From NCBI GenBank assembly GCA_036393335.1, contig DASWHD010000029.1:1-15288 (forward strand): a DNA stretch of 15,288 nt. The letters are read 5' to 3'. Under the pieces are notes generated by a model. It was given only the letters and a program-made list of their open reading frames with translations. It was not told where the DNA came from and did not search any database. The translations under genes were made by a program, and so were the position numbers. The DNA is from DASWHD01 sp036393335. GTDB lineage: Bacteria; CG2-30-53-67; CG2-30-70-394. Within the stretch, counting starts at the first letter, position 1; the number at the start of each line of letters is the position of its first letter. Shown here piece after piece: positions 5,939-13,317 of this stretch.

Positions 5939-8900
5939 TCACGCACTGACCGGGCCCTCGGCCGACTCTTCGGGCGGAATGCGACGGACGGCCTTCTTTA
6001 GTCTGGCCTGGGCCTTGGCCTCGCGGAGCTCGCGCTTCTTCTTGCGCCGCTCCTCGTAGCGCAGGTGGTTATAGAGGAGTAGGGGCACCATGACGGTGGA
6101 CAGCAGGGACGAGGCGCCGATCCCCCAGATCAGGGAGGTGGCGAGGCCGTTGAAGATCGGGTCCAGGAGAATGGTCATGCCGCCGATTGCGGTGGTGCCG
6201 GCGGTGAGGAGGATCGGCCGGGTGCGGATCGCCCCGGCGGTGACGCAGGCGTCGCGGAAGCTCATCCCCTCCGCGATGCGCTCCATGGCGAATTGCACCA
6301 CGAGGATCGAGTTGCGCACGATGATCCCACCCAGGGCGATCATGCCCATCATCGAGGTGGCCGTGAACCAGGTGCCGGTGAGCCAGTGGCCCGGCATGAT
6401 CCCCACCAGGGTGAAGGCGATGGGCGACATGACCACGCCGGGCAGCGTGAAGGAGCGGAACCAGGCGACCAGCAAGAGCCACATGACCAGCAGGGCGATG
6501 GCGAAGGCGCCGCCCATGTCGCGGAAGGTCTCGACGGTGATGTACCACTCGCCATCCCACTTCACGACCGCGTCCTTCTCGCTCTCCGGCTGCAGGAAGA
6601 GGTGCTGCTTCACCTTCTTCCCGGCCGGCGTGGTGATGTTGCTGATCGGCCGCCACATGTTGAACAGCGCGTAGATCGGCGAGGCGTTCCTGCCGGTGAC
6701 GTCACCGATCACATAGATCACCCGCTGGAGGTTCTTGTGGTGGATCGACTTCTCCTCGACGGTGCGCTCCACCCGCACCAGCTCCGCGAGGGGCACCATG
6801 GCGCCGGTCGGGGTGGGAAGGCGGATCTCCTTGAGGGCGTCGATCGAGTTGCGCTGGTGCACCGGGAAGCGGAGGTTGATCGGCACCGGCTGGAGCTCGC
6901 CGGTGACCCGCAGGTAGGAGACGTCCATCCCGCCGAGGGCGACGCGCAGGGTCTTCACCACCTGTTCTTGGGTGAGGCCGTGGCGGGCGACCTGCTCGGT
7001 GTCGACGACGATCTCGTCCCGTGCCTGGTCGTCCTCGAAGTACCAGTCCACGTCCACCACGTCCTGGGTGGTCTCGAAGACCTCACGTACCTGACGGGCG
7101 ACAGCGATTTGGCTGTCGCGGTCCTCGCCGTATACCTCGCATACCAGGGTGTCGAGCACCGGTGGTCCCGGCGGCGGCTCGATCACCTTGATCCGCGCGC
7201 CGTATTTCTCGCCGATGGCGTGGAGCACCGGCCGGATGCGGGTGGCGATCTCGTGATTCTGCTCCTCGCGGTAGTGCTTGCCGATGACGTTGATCTGGAT
7301 GTCGGCGACGTTGCCGCCCTGGCGCAGGAAGTAGTGGCGCACCATGCCGCTGAAGTTGAACGGCGAAACGGTGCCGGCATAGATCTGGTAGTCGGTGACC
7401 TCGTTCACCGTGCGGATGTAGTCGCCCATCTCCAGCGCCACCGCGGTGGTCTCCTCCAGGGTGGTGCCCTCGGGCATATCGATGATGACGTTGATCTCGT
7501 TCTTGTTGTCATAGGGCAGCAGCTTGGTGAGCACCGTCTTGGTCCCCACCAGCACCATGGAGGCGGCCATCAGCCCCATCACGGCGAGGTAGCACGCCCA
7601 GTGGTAGCCGCGATGGTCGATGATGTTGCCGACGATGCGGGCATAGATGCGGTAGAAGGTGGTGGACTTGCCGTGCAGCTCGTCGGCCTCCTCCTCGGTG
7701 CGCCGGCGATGGATGATCGGCTCCGGGATGTAGCGCGGTAGGAACTTGTAGGCGACCCACGGAGTGGCCATCAGGGCGACCACCAGGGACATGAGCATCG
7801 CCGCCGAGGCGTTCACCGGCATGGGGCGCATGTACGGGCCCATGAGGCCGCCGACGAAGGCCATGGGTAGCAGCGAGGTGATGACCGCGAAGGTCGCCAG
7901 GATGATCGGCGGGCGCACCTCGTTGACCGCGTGGATGATCGCCTGCACCGGTGGCAGCCGGCGCAGGGAGTAGTGGCGGTGGATGTTCTCCACGTCCACG
8001 ATCGGGTCGTCCACCAGGATGCCGATCGACATGATCAGGGCGAACAGGGTGACCCGGTTGAGGGTGTAGCCGATCGACCAGCTCCAGAAGAGGGTGATCG
8101 CCAGCACCAGCGGCACGGCGGTCCCCACCACGACCGCGTCGCGCCAGCTCAGAAAGACCCCGATCAGGAGGATGACCGAGATGGTGGTGACCAGGAGCTC
8201 GGCGATCAGCTCCTGGGACTTCTCCCCGGCGGTATGGCCGTAGTCGCGAGTGAAGCAGATATGGACGTCGTGCGGCAGAATCTGGGCGCGTAGGTCCTCT
8301 ACCTTGCGCGCGACGTCGTGGGCGAGGTTGACCGAGTTCGTGCCCTTCTTCTTGGCGATGCCGATGGTGACCGCCGGCAGGACGTGATCGGGGGTCTCCG
8401 GCCACTCCACGTGCTTGCCGGTCTGCTCGTGGGGGGCGTCGTAACTCGGTCCCACACCGAACAGGACGTATTGCTCTACCTCACCGGGGCCATCCTCGAT
8501 GGTGGCGACGTCGCGCAGGTAGACCGGGCGCCCCTGGAAGACCCCGACCATCAGGTTGCCGACCTCACCGGCGGACTGCAGGTATGGACCGGTGCGCACC
8601 AGGTATTCCTGATCAGCGCGGTGGATCTTGCCGCTGGGTAGGGACCAGTTGGCACCGCGGATCACCTGCGCCACCTGCAGAGGCGACACCGTCCGGGCCG
8701 CCATCCGCTCGGGATCGAGGAGCACCCGCACCTGGCGGCTGCGGCCGCCGGTCAGGGTGATTTCCGCGGCGTCCGGGAGCTCCTGGATCTCGTCCGCCAG
8801 ACTCTCCGCCATGCGTCGCAGCTCGTAGTCGCCATAGTGCTCGCTGTACAGGGTGAGGCAGACCTGGGAGACGTCGTTGATGTCCTTGAGCTTGATCAGA

Positions 8901-9349
8901 GGCTGAACCACCGGGCCGCCGGGGGTGAAGGAGATGCCGCCGCCCGGTGCCCGATCGATGTTGCCGTAGATCTTGTCGTAGAGCTGGACCATGGAGGGCT
9001 GAAGCTCGGAGTTGACGTAGAACCGGACGGTGACGATGGCGAAGTCCGGCATCGCCATCGCGTAGACGAACTCCACCGGGAAGTCGTCGATCTCCCACAC
9101 CGTCCGTTCCAGGGGTTTGACGATCTGCTCCTCCAGCTCCCGGGCCGACGCCCCCGGCACCGGCACGATGATGTCCACCATTGGCACGACGATCTGGGGG
9201 TCCTCCTCCTTTGGCGTGACCCATACCGCGAATAGGCCGAGGATCAGGGTGCTGAGGATGAACAGGGGCGTGAGCTTGCTGGTGGTGAAGTACGCGACGA
9301 CCTTGCCGAGGAAGGTGTCGTCGGTTTTGTGCCTTGAGATCGTTGGCAT
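5939..9349 (-). CDS. RND-family efflux permease (AcrB/MMPL-like inner-membrane pump)
   Basis: A 1136-residue proton-driven inner-membrane transporter. After a ~24-residue cytosolic start, TM1 (about 26-45) ends in VTPKEEDPQI. The first porter loop follows, including PGASARELEEQIVKPLER. The central helices include TM4 with GILVDDPIVDVENI; Asp447/Asp448 correspond to the proton-relay pair Asp407/Asp408 of AcrB. A second large porter loop spans roughly 610-950. The last helix group contains GGIIVRNSILVVQF, where an Arg stands at the position of AcrB Lys940. The tail after the last helix is long and very basic (YEERRKKKRELREAKAQ). The start ATG has only a weak GAGGCG-like ribosome binding site. 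Such pumps need a periplasmic adaptor and an outer-membrane channel, but neither is encoded on either side here. The gene converges with the signalling operon and starts beyond a 773-bp gap. The substrate cannot be read from the sequence; the VDD motif lacks clear features of the heavy-metal (CusA/CzcA) class, so organic substrates are more likely. Confidence 0.92.
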   Translation of the reverse strand: MPTISRHKTDDTFLGKVVAYFTTSKLTPLFILSTLILGLFAVWVTPKEEDPQIVVPMVDIIVPVPGASARELEEQIVKPLERTVWEIDDFPVEFVYAMAMPDFAIVTVRFYVNSELQPSMVQLYDKIYGNIDRAPGGGISFTPGGPVVQPLIKLKDINDVSQVCLTLYSEHYGDYELRRMAESLADEIQELPDAAEITLTGGRSRQVRVLLDPERMAARTVSPLQVAQVIRGANWSLPSGKIHRADQEYLVRTGPYLQSAGEVGNLMVGVFQGRPVYLRDVATIEDGPGEVEQYVLFGVGPSYDAPHEQTGKHVEWPETPDHVLPAVTIGIAKKKGTNSVNLAHDVARKVEDLRAQILPHDVHICFTRDYGHTAGEKSQELIAELLVTTISVILLIGVFLSWRDAVVVGTAVPLVLAITLFWSWSIGYTLNRVTLFALIMSIGILVDDPIVDVENIHRHYSLRRLPPVQAIIHAVNEVRPPIILATFAVITSLLPMAFVGGLMGPYMRPMPVNASAAMLMSLVVALMATPWVAYKFLPRYIPEPIIHRRRTEEEADELHGKSTTFYRIYARIVGNIIDHRGYHWACYLAVMGLMAASMVLVGTKTVLTKLLPYDNKNEINVIIDMPEGTTLEETTAVALEMGDYIRTVNEVTDYQIYAGTVSPFNFSGMVRHYFLRQGGNVADIQINVIGKHYREEQNHEIATRIRPVLHAIGEKYGARIKVIEPPPGPPVLDTLVCEVYGEDRDSQIAVARQVREVFETTQDVVDVDWYFEDDQARDEIVVDTEQVARHGLTQEQVVKTLRVALGGMDVSYLRVTGELQPVPINLRFPVHQRNSIDALKEIRLPTPTGAMVPLAELVRVERTVEEKSIHHKNLQRVIYVIGDVTGRNASPIYALFNMWRPISNITTPAGKKVKQHLFLQPESEKDAVVKWDGEWYITVETFRDMGGAFAIALLVMWLLLVAWFRSFTLPGVVMSPIAFTLVGIMPGHWLTGTWFTATSMMGMIALGGIIVRNSILVVQFAMERIAEGMSFRDACVTAGAIRTRPILLTAGTTAIGGMTILLDPIFNGLATSLIWGIGASSLLSTVMVPLLLYNHLRYEERRKKKRELREAKAQARLKKAVRRIPPEESAEGPVSA

Positions 9350-9610
9350 CAGGCGCCTCGCTTTCTGCCTGTGGGGGTGATGGGCCGCGTGGGACCGTAG
9401 GTTGCGCCGCGTTTCATCGCACTGCGCCCGGCTCGATGCTCAGACCCACCCTCGCCGGGCCTATGCCTGGTGAAGCTCCCTTTACCCTGGGTGCACGGGT
9501 CGCCGGTCACCCTCCACGCTCCAAGGCTACTGCCCTCGGAGGCCCATCCCCGCCCCTCGCGGTGACCATGGGCCAGCGAGAAAGTAACGATCTAAGGTAA
9601 CGCAAAACAA

Positions 9611-9639
9611 AATATATTCCAGCAAGTAAGGTTCCGCAA
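9611..9639 (-). promoter_or_regulatory. Candidate sigma-70 promoter reading toward the RND gene
   Basis: On the minus strand, TATATT (9611-9616; five of six to TATAAT) lies 17 bases after TTGCGG (9634-9639; three of six to TTGACA). It sits in the AT-rich island and would start transcripts near 9604, leaving a leader of about 255 bases before the RND start. The weak -35 box and AT-rich background make a chance match possible. Confidence 0.28.
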
Positions 9640-10083
9640 TGTGGTGGCTTCGAGTGATTTCAAAGAATGATGATGGGTATTTTATTTGAACGAATAAAGC
9701 GAACAAAAGTGACAGCAAAAAGTTTCCATTCGACAAAGGATCTCGTCGCGATAGGGTTGCCAATGAATGTCATATTGTCATGATGATCAGCCGGGTGAAA
9801 ACGTGAAGAGCGGCACACGTTTGCGATGAGTGGTCCGCGCAGAGCGGAAAGAACGTCCCTGCGCCGGTCGGCCCGCGAGAAGTGGGCGGACGGCGCCGGC
9901 GGGGGGGTGACCGCAATTGCCCCGACCCCTGGCAAGAATGTGCGTTAGGCCGGGCGGTCAGGACCGGCTGCGCAGGCGGAGGTTCGACGGGAGAAGGGCC
10001 GGGCCAGGGCCGCGGCGGTGCGTTGCTTCGGGCAGCACGCGGGGGCGGCACAAGGCCTCCGCGGGGTTGTGGTTGGCCGCAGC

Positions 10084-10105
10084 GCCACCGGAAGAGAACG
10101 GTGGC
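10084..10105 (-). terminator. Hairpin just downstream of the ferritin-like gene
   Basis: GCCACCG (10084-10090) and CGGTGGC (10099-10105) form a 7-bp stem with an 8-base loop. It lies about 18 bases past the minus-strand stop at 10123, the expected place for a transcript end, but no U-run follows. Confidence 0.4.
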
Positions 10106-10122
10106 AGGACCCGTACGGCGGA

Positions 10123-10605
10123 CTACAGGGCAGCGCGCTCGGAGTCTTCCATCTCCAGGGCCAGTGCCATGCGGTCCACCTCCGCCAGATGGTAGCTCTC
10201 TTGTTCCGCGAGCTTGGTGAAGTACTCGCGGATTTTGTCGTCGCTGACCCCGTCGGCCAGGGTGCGGTAGGCGGTCAGAGAGCTCAGCTCCATCTCCCGG
10301 GCGAGTCTCAGCACCTTGGCCATGTCGCTGTCGAGGATGGCGTGGATCTCATGGTCGGGGATGCTGGCGTGGGTCTGGCTTTCCAACTCGTCGAGATAGG
10401 CATCGGCGTCCCACGCGTCTTCGAAGCGGAGACCGTGAGCCATGTCGACGAGCTGACGGGCGTGGCTCTCCTCGAAGCCGGCCAGCTCGATGAACAGCAT
10501 CCGGCTTTCGTCGTTGTGGGTGACTTCGGAGGCAAGGCGGTAGAAGGCCCGTGCCTTGGTCTCGTTGCGCAAGGCCTGTTTAAAGACATCGACCAGGTTG
10601 CTCAT
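10123..10605 (-). CDS. Ferritin-like (rubrerythrin-fold) diiron protein
   Basis: A 160-residue soluble four-helix-bundle protein. The expected carboxylate/histidine ligands of a rubrerythrin-type diiron site are all visible: Glu15 (NETKARAFY), Glu45 and His48 (FEESH), Glu106 (MELSSLTAY) and Glu136 with His139 (EQESYH). The two half-sites repeat with the same Glu-to-Tyr spacing (E15-Y22, E106-Y113), as in the family. There is no C-terminal rubredoxin domain and no signal peptide, so this is the ferritin-like/erythrin type. Its likely role is cytosolic iron handling or peroxide reduction; the electron donor is unknown. AAGGAG lies seven bases before the ATG, so the start is secure. Transcription must begin in or beside the palindromic element whose edge is only 33 bases upstream of the start codon. 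There is no operon partner on the same strand within 770 bp downstream. Confidence 0.87.
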   Translation of the reverse strand: MSNLVDVFKQALRNETKARAFYRLASEVTHNDESRMLFIELAGFEESHARQLVDMAHGLRFEDAWDADAYLDELESQTHASIPDHEIHAILDSDMAKVLRLAREMELSSLTAYRTLADGVSDDKIREYFTKLAEQESYHLAEVDRMALALEMEDSERAAL

Positions 10606-10638
10606 CGCGTTCTCCTTGGGGCCAGAAGGGTTGAGATT

Positions 10639-10871
10639 CTAGCCCGCATTTCTCACCAGGGATCGTCGCGAGCCCGTGCAGATGGCCGTAGATCCTGGCC
10701 GGCCCGCGGTAGGAGCCGAATCCCTTCGGCGACCCAGGCCCGCAGGGCCTGTTGTGCGGATCGCCGGTGAAACCGGCTCCTACCCCTGTCGAGGACTCGG
10801 ACGAGGACCCGGCCAGGAGATGCGGGCGGTTGCGCGGTCGCAGCGGATTCATGGTGAGAAATGCGGGCTAG
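10639..10871. mobile_element. 233-bp nested palindromic, MITE-like element
   Basis: The ends are perfect 20-bp inverted repeats: CTAGCCCGCATTTCTCACCA at 10639-10658 and its exact complement at 10852-10871. Inside is a second perfect inverted pair of 10 bp (TCCTGGCCGG at 10693-10702, complement at 10809-10818), then an inverted REP pair and a central hairpin. The palindromic CTAG at each edge could be a 4-bp target duplication, leaving 16-bp terminal repeats. No coding capacity is present, so any mobility would depend on a transposase encoded elsewhere. It resembles a non-autonomous insertion-sequence derivative; the parent family is not identified. Confidence 0.6.
10709..10783. repeat. Inverted REP pair (REPIN-like) with central hairpin
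   Basis: The left unit is GTAGGAGCCG (from 10709) with hairpin GCCGAA-TCCC-TTCGGC (10715-10730). The right unit ends CGGCTCCTAC (10774-10783) with hairpin GCCGGT-GAA-ACCGGC (10763-10777). Between them CAGGCCC/GGGCCTG (10735-10751) makes a third stem around GCA. GTAGGAG-headed palindromes in inverted pairs are a classic REP arrangement in gammaproteobacteria. The degenerate pair at 2226-2339 shares the head sequence. Confidence 0.7.
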
Positions 10872-11232
10872 GTGACCCTAGCACAGCAGGGTCGGAGTAA
10901 AACCCTCGTGATCAAGATTGTAGCGGCGGGCGATCCTGCGGCCCACCGCGCCCCGGTTGTTGGTCCTGAGTGCCCATGGGATGATGCTTAAAACATCGTC
11001 GTTCGCTGCCGGTGACGGCCGGTGATCTCCCTGCGGCAACCGTACCAACCCTGTCACACACCGGCCTCTCCCCCTGTTCAGCAAGACTCAAGGGACATCG
11101 GAACGTGGCCATACACAAGTGCGCAAGATGGGAGGTTGCGGACAGGACGTCGCGCCTACCGGGGTACCTTCGCGACCCACGTCTGCTTGTGCCATTCGCC
11201 ATGGCCCCGACTCGCCGGTGGAGTCACGGGGC
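10872..11232. other. 361-bp gap before the methyltransferase-like gene
   Basis: No recognisable gene. A hairpin GACCCT/AGGGTC (10874-10893, 8-base loop) abuts the palindromic element. The plus-strand frame of the next gene is open back to a GTG at 11119, but its residues before 11233 look non-coding. A minus-strand frame at 10878-11084 has no similarity I can recognise. No clear promoter was identified, although one must lie here for the downstream operon. Confidence 0.5.
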
Positions 11233-13317
11233 ATGGCAGACCACCCCATGATCGAGACGCACGCGACTCTCTACCATCACGGCCTGTTCGATGAAGATGC
11301 CCTGCGGGCGGCAGCCACCGGCGCGACGGCGCGACGGGTCCCCGGATGGTTAGCTGCCGCGCAGCGGCCGACCACGGGTCACGGCCTGGCAGCGGCGCGG
11401 CGGCTCGGGGAGGCGCTGGGGCTGCGGCTGGAGGTGGACGGCGAGCGGTTGGTGTGGATGGCGGCCAACCCGGAGCCGGCGCCAATCCTCGTGCAGTTGC
11501 GCCCGCCGGGGGTGCCGCTCGCCGGGATCGAGCGGGACGAGTGGCTGCGCGGGGCCCTGGTAAGTCCGCCGGTGCAGCTTTGGCGGCGATTGCGGGAGAG
11601 CGGCGTGGCGTGGGGTGTCGTGACCGATGGCCTGCGCCTCCGGCTGCAACACCGCGACGCCCCGCCGGACCACCACCTCACCATCGAGCCCGCCGCCGTG
11701 CAGGCGGCGGGTGAGGAGTCGACTCTCGCTCTGGTGGCGGCGCTTCTGGCGGGGCGCAGTGGCTCCACCATGCTGCGCGACCGGTTGTGGTCGGCGGCGC
11801 GCCGCTGCCGCGAGCGCACCGTGCGCGTCGCCGGCCGGGAGCTGGGGCGGCAGGCGGTGGCGGGACGCGTCTCGTCCCTGGAGCGGTGGTGCTTCTTGGC
11901 GTGGCTCTCCGGCCAGCCGGGAGGGGAGGATCTCGCTGCCGCCCTCGCCGAGCTGGGAACGGGCCGTGGCGCGCGCCTCTCCTCGGTGCTCACCCACCGC
12001 ATCATCGCCCTGGGCTGGACCCCGGCAGCGGCGCAGGCCCTCCTCGCTCCAGTCATCGCTTGGTGGGGTGCCGGCGGTCAGGGGGAAGTGGCGGCGCTCT
12101 CAGAGCGGTTGAGGGAAGGGGCGGCGGCGGCCATCGGTCGCCTCGACGCCCTCTCCTTCGCGCGCCTCTGGGAGGGACGGCGGCGGGAGGTGGAGATGGC
12201 GCAGGATGGGGCTTTCTGGCGTCTCGCCGCGCAGCAGGTCGGGAACCTGGCCCCGGCCCTCGGGGCGATGCGCGATGAGATCCTGGGGCGTCTTGGAACG
12301 GTACAGCGTCAGGTCGAGCACGGGCCGGTCACGACCGAGGTGCGCGAGCACTTCGCCCATCGTCTCCGCCACCAGGCCGAGCTGTTTTCCGGTTTGTCGG
12401 TCCTCGACCTCACTCCGCGCCGCGGTTACCGCCTGGCGGTGTGGGTGGAGCAGATGGCGGAGGCGGTATTGGCCAGCCCCGGCTACACGAGCCCGTGGCT
12501 GGAGGCGGAGGTGGCAGGCGAGGTGGAAGGGCTGCGCGCCCGGATCCGGCAAGGGCTGTATGCGGTACTTCCCGCCGGGGACGATCCGGCCGCGGTCGCG
12601 ATCCCGCTGGCCGCCGCCGCCCCCGGCGTGCCGTGGCCCGAGCAGTCGCACCGCGTGGTGGCCGGGGCGTGGCTGGCGGCCGCCGCCCTGCCAGACCTCG
12701 CCCGCCCCCTCGCCTCGCGGCGCGCCAAGGCGGGGCAGGACGACCTCTTCGAGCATGCCTTCCGCGACCAGCTCCGGATGCTGCGCGCCGACTTTCAGCT
12801 CCTGAGCCACGGCGGCGGTGGGGATCACCTCCCCAGGGCCCTGCTGCGCACCGAGGAACGGGTGCGGCTCGGGGCGGACGTGGTGAATGCGTGGCTCGGA
12901 GGCGAGGCCGTGCCGTGGAGCGGTGTGGAGCAAGTGGTGGCGCAGATCCGCGGGGCCGGTGGCGATGTCGATCCTGCCTCCGCACCGTGGTGCCGGCGAG
13001 CGCGCCGGTGGGTGGCGGAACGCGGGCTCCTCTACCTGGAGCTCGCCTTCCCGGAACGGCTGTTGGAAAACGGGCGTCTCGGCTTCGACGTGGTGGTGGG
13101 CGGGGGAACGGGCGGCGTGCGAGCGAATCGCCATGCGCGGCGCCGGATCCACGACCTGCTGGTCCGCGGCGGCATGGCGTGCTGGCTAGGGGAGCGGGGG
13201 GGCACCGGCCGCCTCGATGAGCTGAAGGGCGCCTGGATCGCGTCGCGGGCGGCCGACGAGACCGGCCGTGCCGTCGTTTGGCAGCGGGCGGAAGATAGCG
13301 AAGAGCTTGGCGGTTAA
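11233..13317 (+). CDS. Eco57I/type IIG methyltransferase-like protein with eroded motifs (putative pseudoenzyme)
   Basis: A 694-residue soluble protein without a familiar intact domain. Several stretches match landmarks of Eco57I/type IIG-like DNA methyltransferases in the right order. SPPVQLWRRLRESGVAWGVVTDGLRLRL (111-138) resembles their N-terminal 'L-x-E-S-x-V-x-x-G-I-V-T-N-G-x-x-x-R-L' segment. LSVLDLTPRRGYRLAV (388-403) sits where SAM motif I (L-D-P-A-x-G-S-G-x-F-L) belongs, GLYAVLPAGDDPAAVA (441-456) where G-V-D-x-N-P-x-A-V-x-x-A belongs, and LAFPERL then GFDVVVGGGTGG (604-628) where F-P-E and F-D-V-V-x-G-N-P-P-W belong. Both catalytic signatures (GSG and NPPW/Y) are lost and the protein ends about 66 residues after the motif IV site, so the target-recognition half is absent. 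Yet the frame is open with normal codon use, so it is not a fresh pseudogene. ATG 11233 is preferred over ATG 11248 because GGTGGAG lies about ten bases upstream. Its TAA abuts the ATG of nagA. The relationship is inferred by eye; a wholly different, unknown family remains possible. Confidence 0.5.
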   Translation: MADHPMIETHATLYHHGLFDEDALRAAATGATARRVPGWLAAAQRPTTGHGLAAARRLGEALGLRLEVDGERLVWMAANPEPAPILVQLRPPGVPLAGIERDEWLRGALVSPPVQLWRRLRESGVAWGVVTDGLRLRLQHRDAPPDHHLTIEPAAVQAAGEESTLALVAALLAGRSGSTMLRDRLWSAARRCRERTVRVAGRELGRQAVAGRVSSLERWCFLAWLSGQPGGEDLAAALAELGTGRGARLSSVLTHRIIALGWTPAAAQALLAPVIAWWGAGGQGEVAALSERLREGAAAAIGRLDALSFARLWEGRRREVEMAQDGAFWRLAAQQVGNLAPALGAMRDEILGRLGTVQRQVEHGPVTTEVREHFAHRLRHQAELFSGLSVLDLTPRRGYRLAVWVEQMAEAVLASPGYTSPWLEAEVAGEVEGLRARIRQGLYAVLPAGDDPAAVAIPLAAAAPGVPWPEQSHRVVAGAWLAAAALPDLARPLASRRAKAGQDDLFEHAFRDQLRMLRADFQLLSHGGGGDHLPRALLRTEERVRLGADVVNAWLGGEAVPWSGVEQVVAQIRGAGGDVDPASAPWCRRARRWVAERGLLYLELAFPERLLENGRLGFDVVVGGGTGGVRANRHARRRIHDLLVRGGMACWLGERGGTGRLDELKGAWIASRAADETGRAVVWQRAEDSEELGG

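Larger units (their letters stand above)
9350..10122. other. 773-bp gap with an AT-rich island, no credible gene
   Basis: No open frame here looks like a protein; the minus-strand frames across 9527-9935 are odd in composition and lack ribosome binding sites. The block 9601-9780 has about 39% G+C by hand count (70 of 180), against roughly 65-70% on both sides. It contains tracts such as CAAAACAAAATATATT and a pair of TTGTCAT-like direct repeats near 9767-9782. The remaining parts, 9350-9600 and 9781-10122, are GC-rich. A minus-strand promoter candidate and a hairpin are listed separately. Confidence 0.6.

Noticed and set aside
6293..7741. 482-codon plus-strand frame opposite the RND gene
   Set aside because: Its composition (His/Asp/Val/Gly-rich, no domain) is that of an antisense shadow of the RND permease.
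9527..9935. Minus-strand frames of 78 and 91 codons across the AT-rich island
   Set aside because: No ribosome binding site, mixed composition across the GC boundary and no recognisable similarity; kept only as an unexplained region.
10878..11202. Minus-strand frames that might be a transposase remnant beside the palindromic element
   Set aside because: I could not recognise any transposase motif (no DDE/DEDD context), so no remnant is claimed.
11119..11232. GTG start giving the methyltransferase-like protein 38 more residues
   Set aside because: The added residues are Cys/Pro/Gly/Arg-rich without structure; ATG 11233 has a plausible ribosome binding site.
11233..13317. Active restriction-modification or BREX system
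   Set aside because: No intact SAM or NPPY motif is present, and no nuclease, specificity or other BREX gene lies nearby, so a working defence system is not supported.
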